This document shows, piece by piece, positions 61,327 through 64,000 of a stretch of DNA of 64,000 bases. The stretch is from JAAYGT01 sp050252075. GTDB lineage: Bacteria > Pseudomonadota > Gammaproteobacteria > Burkholderiales > Burkholderiaceae_B. Position numbers and translations under genes: made by a program. How positions within the stretch are numbered: the first letter of the stretch is position 1; each line of letters starts with the position of its first letter. The stretch covers positions 7,259 through 71,258 of the forward strand of contig JBFWLP010000003.1 in NCBI GenBank assembly GCA_050252075.1, in the 5' to 3' direction. Under the pieces are notes generated by a model. It was not told where the DNA came from. It saw nothing but the letters and a program-made list of their open reading frames with translations, and searched no databases.

Positions 61327-62427
61327 ATGGCATTTTCCAAGACAAAGCGCTGGGTTCTGGGCGCCGCCATGTTGGCCTCGGCCAGTGGGGTTTGCGCCCA
61401 ACAACCGGTCGTTAACGTTTACAACTGGGCGGAATACACAGCGCCCGACACCATTTCCGGTTTCGAGAAGGAAACGGGCATCAAGGTGCGTTATGACGTT
61501 TACGACAGCAACGATACGCTGCAGGCGAAGTTGCTTACGGGGAAATCCGGCTACGATGTCGTGGTGCCGTCAACGCATTATGCCGCCCGTCAGATTGAAG
61601 GCGGCCTGTTCCAGAAGCTGGACAAGTCGAAAATTCCGAACTGGAAGTATCTGGATCCCGACATCATGGCTATCGTAGCCACGGTTGATCCGGGCAATGA
61701 GTATCTGGTTCCCTGGGGGTATGGTACCAACGGGCTGGGTTATAACGTGACCAAGGTCAGGGAAGTCATGGGGCAGGACGCCCCGCTGGGCAGTTGGGAT
61801 ATGCTGTTCAAGCCTGAAAATGCCGAAAAACTCAAGAATTGCGGCATCAGCCTACTCGACGAGGCAGCCCAGGTGTTTCCCGCAGTACTGCACTATATGG
61901 GCAAAGATCCCAACAGCACCAAGCCCGACGATTACCGCGAGGCGCTGGCGCTGCTGAAAACCATACGCCCCTACATCCGGCAGTTCAGTTCGTCGGGCTA
62001 TATCGATGAGCTGGCGGCCGGCGATTTGTGCATGGTGTACGGTTTCTCGGGCGATGTCATGATCGCCGCCGCGCGTGCGCGCGAGGCGGGCAAGGCCTAT
62101 ACCATCGACTACTACATTCCGAAGGGCGGGGCGCCCGCCTGGTTCGACACCATGGCCATTCCGAAAGACGCCGGCAATGTTGACCAGGCCCATGCTTTCA
62201 TCAATTACATCGAAACCCCGCAGGTGCATGCGGCGATCACCAATACCATGTTCTATCCCAACGCCAACAAAGAGGCGCGCAAATACGTGGTGAAAGAGGT
62301 GGCCGACAACCCCATGATCTATCCGCCGCCCGAAGTGTCCAAAACGCTTTACGTGATCAAACCGCTGCCCTTGCCGTTGCAGCGCCTGCAAACCCGCCTG
62401 TGGGCGGAACTGAAATCGGGGCGTTAA
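61327..62427 (+). CDS. potF: polyamine ABC transporter binding protein (PotF-like)
   Basis: A periplasmic putrescine/spermidine-binding protein of 366 residues. The start at 61327 (MAFSKTKRWVLGAAM) gives a clean signal peptide ending VCAQ; the frame extends upstream without purpose. Family signatures: VNVYNWAEYTAPDTI, YDVVVPSTHYAARQIEGGLF, LVPWGYGTNGLGYNV and DELAAGDLCMVYGFSGDV, close to PotF/SpuD. First gene of the potFGH operon. Confidence 0.95.
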   Translation: MAFSKTKRWVLGAAMLASASGVCAQQPVVNVYNWAEYTAPDTISGFEKETGIKVRYDVYDSNDTLQAKLLTGKSGYDVVVPSTHYAARQIEGGLFQKLDKSKIPNWKYLDPDIMAIVATVDPGNEYLVPWGYGTNGLGYNVTKVREVMGQDAPLGSWDMLFKPENAEKLKNCGISLLDEAAQVFPAVLHYMGKDPNSTKPDDYREALALLKTIRPYIRQFSSSGYIDELAAGDLCMVYGFSGDVMIAAARAREAGKAYTIDYYIPKGGAPAWFDTMAIPKDAGNVDQAHAFINYIETPQVHAAITNTMFYPNANKEARKYVVKEVADNPMIYPPPEVSKTLYVIKPLPLPLQRLQTRLWAELKSGR

Positions 62428-62433
62428 CGCATT

Positions 62434-63564
62434 ATGTCCGATAGCCGTCTAGCGGGAGCATCGTGGTCCGGCGATGCCGACGAGTTCGTTCGTGTTGAGG
62501 ATGTAGTCAAGATTTACGGCGACACGGTTGCCGTCAAATCGCTCAATTTGTCGGTGCGCCGGCAAGAGCTGTTTGCGTTGCTGGGCAGTTCCGGTTGCGG
62601 CAAATCAACGCTGCTTCGCATGCTGGCCGGCTTTGAAGAAGTGACATCGGGGCGGATATTCCTGGACGGTCAGGATATCACCCAGTTGCCGCCCTACCGG
62701 CGGCCGGTCAACATGATGTTCCAGTCCTATGCGCTCTTTCCGCACATGACGGTCGAGGCAAACGTTGCGTTCGGGCTGAAGCAGGAAGGGGTTGCCCGCA
62801 ACGAAATACACGAACGCGTGTTCGAGGCCCTGGATCTGGTCCAGATGGCGGGGTATTCGCGCCGCAAGCCCGGGCAGTTGTCGGGGGGGCAGCAGCAGCG
62901 CGTGGCGCTGGCCCGCAGTCTGGTCAAACGGCCCAAGCTGCTTCTGCTCGACGAGCCCATGTCGGCTCTGGACAAGCAAATCCGTCAGAAAACGCAGATC
63001 GAACTGGTACGCATTCTTGAGCAGGTGGGCGTTACCTGCATTATGGTCACTCATGACCAGGAAGAGGCCATGACCATGGCCGGGCGCCTTGCCGTGATGA
63101 CCGAAGGGCAGATCGTGCAGTGCGGCACGCCCCACGACGTCTATGCGTTCCCCAATTCGCGGTTCGTGGCCAGCTTCATCGGCACCACGAATATGTTCTC
63201 GGGTACGATCACCGTCGATGAGCCGGATCACGTAGAAATTGAAAGCCCCGACCTGTCGCGTCCGCTGCATGTCAGTCACGGCGTCAGCGAACCGCTGGGC
63301 ATGGAGGTTTTCATTTCGATTCGCCCCGAGAACATCCGGGTGGGGCGTGAGCAGCCGTCTTCCGAATCCAATTGGGGGCACGGCCTGGTCAGCCATGTGG
63401 CCTGGATGGGCAGTTACGCCCGCTACCATGTGCGCCTTGATTCGGGGCTTATGCTTGAGGCCCATGTGCCCAGCATGTTGCTGGCGCAGGCCGACGCCCC
63501 AGGCATCGACGACGAGGTCTATGTCACCTGGTCCGACGATGCGGCCACGGTGCTGCCATCATGA
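62434..63564 (+). CDS. potG: polyamine ABC transporter ATPase (PotG-like)
   Basis: The ATP-binding subunit of the polyamine importer. The 376 residues have Walker A LLGSSGCGKSTLLRML, Q-loop MMFQSYALFPHMTVEANVAF, signature LSGGQQQRVALARSLV, Walker B LLLLDEPMSALDKQIR and the H-loop VTHDQEEAMTMAGRLAV, plus a C-terminal TOBE-like domain. It lies 6 bp after potF and overlaps potH by four bases. Confidence 0.96.
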   Translation: MSDSRLAGASWSGDADEFVRVEDVVKIYGDTVAVKSLNLSVRRQELFALLGSSGCGKSTLLRMLAGFEEVTSGRIFLDGQDITQLPPYRRPVNMMFQSYALFPHMTVEANVAFGLKQEGVARNEIHERVFEALDLVQMAGYSRRKPGQLSGGQQQRVALARSLVKRPKLLLLDEPMSALDKQIRQKTQIELVRILEQVGVTCIMVTHDQEEAMTMAGRLAVMTEGQIVQCGTPHDVYAFPNSRFVASFIGTTNMFSGTITVDEPDHVEIESPDLSRPLHVSHGVSEPLGMEVFISIRPENIRVGREQPSSESNWGHGLVSHVAWMGSYARYHVRLDSGLMLEAHVPSMLLAQADAPGIDDEVYVTWSDDAATVLPS

Positions 63565-64000
63565 AGAAGGTGTCTTTCGACGCAATCAGCACGCGGCGCT
63601 GGCTGGCGATCGTGCCGCCGTTCGTCTGGTTGTCGGCCTTTTTGCTGGTGCCGTTTCTGCTGGTTCTGAAGATCAGTTTCGCCGATCTTCAGTTCGGCAT
63701 TCCGCCCTATACGCCGCTGGCCCAGCTGAAAGATGAAACGCTGTCGCTGGTGTTCAGCCTGCGTGGCTATATTCTGCTGTTCACCGACAGTCTGTATATC
63801 GCCACCTACTTGAACTCGGTAAAAATGGCGGCGATCACTACCCTGTGTTGTGCGCTGATCGGTTACCCCATTGCCTATTACATTGCGCGTTCGGATCCAT
63901 CGGTGCGCAATGTGCTGCTGCTGGGCGTTATTCTGCCGTTCTGGGCCTCGTTACTGCTGCGCGTGTACGCTTGGGTGGGTATTTTGCGCAATGACGGCCT
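63561..64000 (+). CDS. potH: polyamine ABC transporter permease (PotH-like), cut by window edge
   Basis: The first 146 codons are present. The start ATG at 63561 overlaps the potG stop (ATGA). The N-terminal helix (WLAIVPPFVWLSAFLLVPFL) and YIATYLNSVKMAAITTLCCA with GYPIAYYIARSDP match PotH/PotB permeases. The protein continues past position 64000; potI is expected next. Confidence 0.93.
   Translation, partial: MKKVSFDAISTRRWLAIVPPFVWLSAFLLVPFLLVLKISFADLQFGIPPYTPLAQLKDETLSLVFSLRGYILLFTDSLYIATYLNSVKMAAITTLCCALIGYPIAYYIARSDPSVRNVLLLGVILPFWASLLLRVYAWVGILRNDG

Overview
The window looks like a chromosomal segment of a betaproteobacterium of the Alcaligenaceae type (Bordetella, Achromobacter or Pusillimonas relatives). 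GC content is high, the flagellar gene order is betaproteobacterial, and there is a Bug-type (TctC) binding protein, a hopanoid hpnCDE set, a PIN-PhoH protein and a Kdo kinase. This placement is inferred from gene content, not from a marker-gene comparison.

Positions 1-37.8 kb hold almost a complete flagellar locus. Order: flgN, flgM and flgA on the minus strand; flgBCDEFGHIJ then flgKL plus a small lipoprotein on the plus strand; the large minus-strand block fliF-G-H-I-J-K-L-M-N-O-P-Q-R (motor, export apparatus, C-ring); divergent fliE; a minus-strand block flaG, fliD, fliS, fliT, a second fliK-like gene and a stand-alone FlhB C-terminal-like gene; then fliA (sigma28), ugd, a 1244-residue glycosyltransferase/methyltransferase and the flagellin fliC. 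Four near-identical sigma28 promoters (TAAA-N15-GCCGTTAA, or one base off) lie before flgMN, flgKL, flaG-fliDST and fliC, giving a readable late-gene regulon run by FliA and FlgM. flhDC, flhAB, mot and che genes are not in the window.

Positions 37.9-45.7 kb hold an alpha/beta hydrolase, a TctC-like binding protein, a sulfatase, a LysR regulator, PdxA, a PIN-PhoH ATPase and a Bcp-type peroxiredoxin. Positions 45.7-64 kb are mostly housekeeping: an Mth938-like protein; alaC-hom-thrC-crcB (amino acids and fluoride export); hpnCDE (squalene from farnesyl diphosphate); alr, an SDR reductase, radA, a TauE/SafE permease, an FtsX-like permease, kdkA (Kdo kinase) and the start of a potFGH polyamine uptake operon.

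The most unusual object is the gene at 32556-36290: TPR repeats, a GT41 (SPINDLY/OGT-like) transferase and two tandem FkbM-type methyltransferase domains, the first visibly decayed. It lies next to fliC and has an AT-rich 5' part. Other notable points: an 18-bp repeat (core GGGGTCAGAGTAAA) sitting in frame inside both fliO and hpnE; a FlhB-C-like/FliK-like gene pair; a duplicated N-terminal motif in FliN; a duplicated domain in FlgL; and short tandem repeats at 13162 and 61187. Every intergenic gap is under 300 bp; the largest (24717-25014 and 37650-37927) hold promoters.
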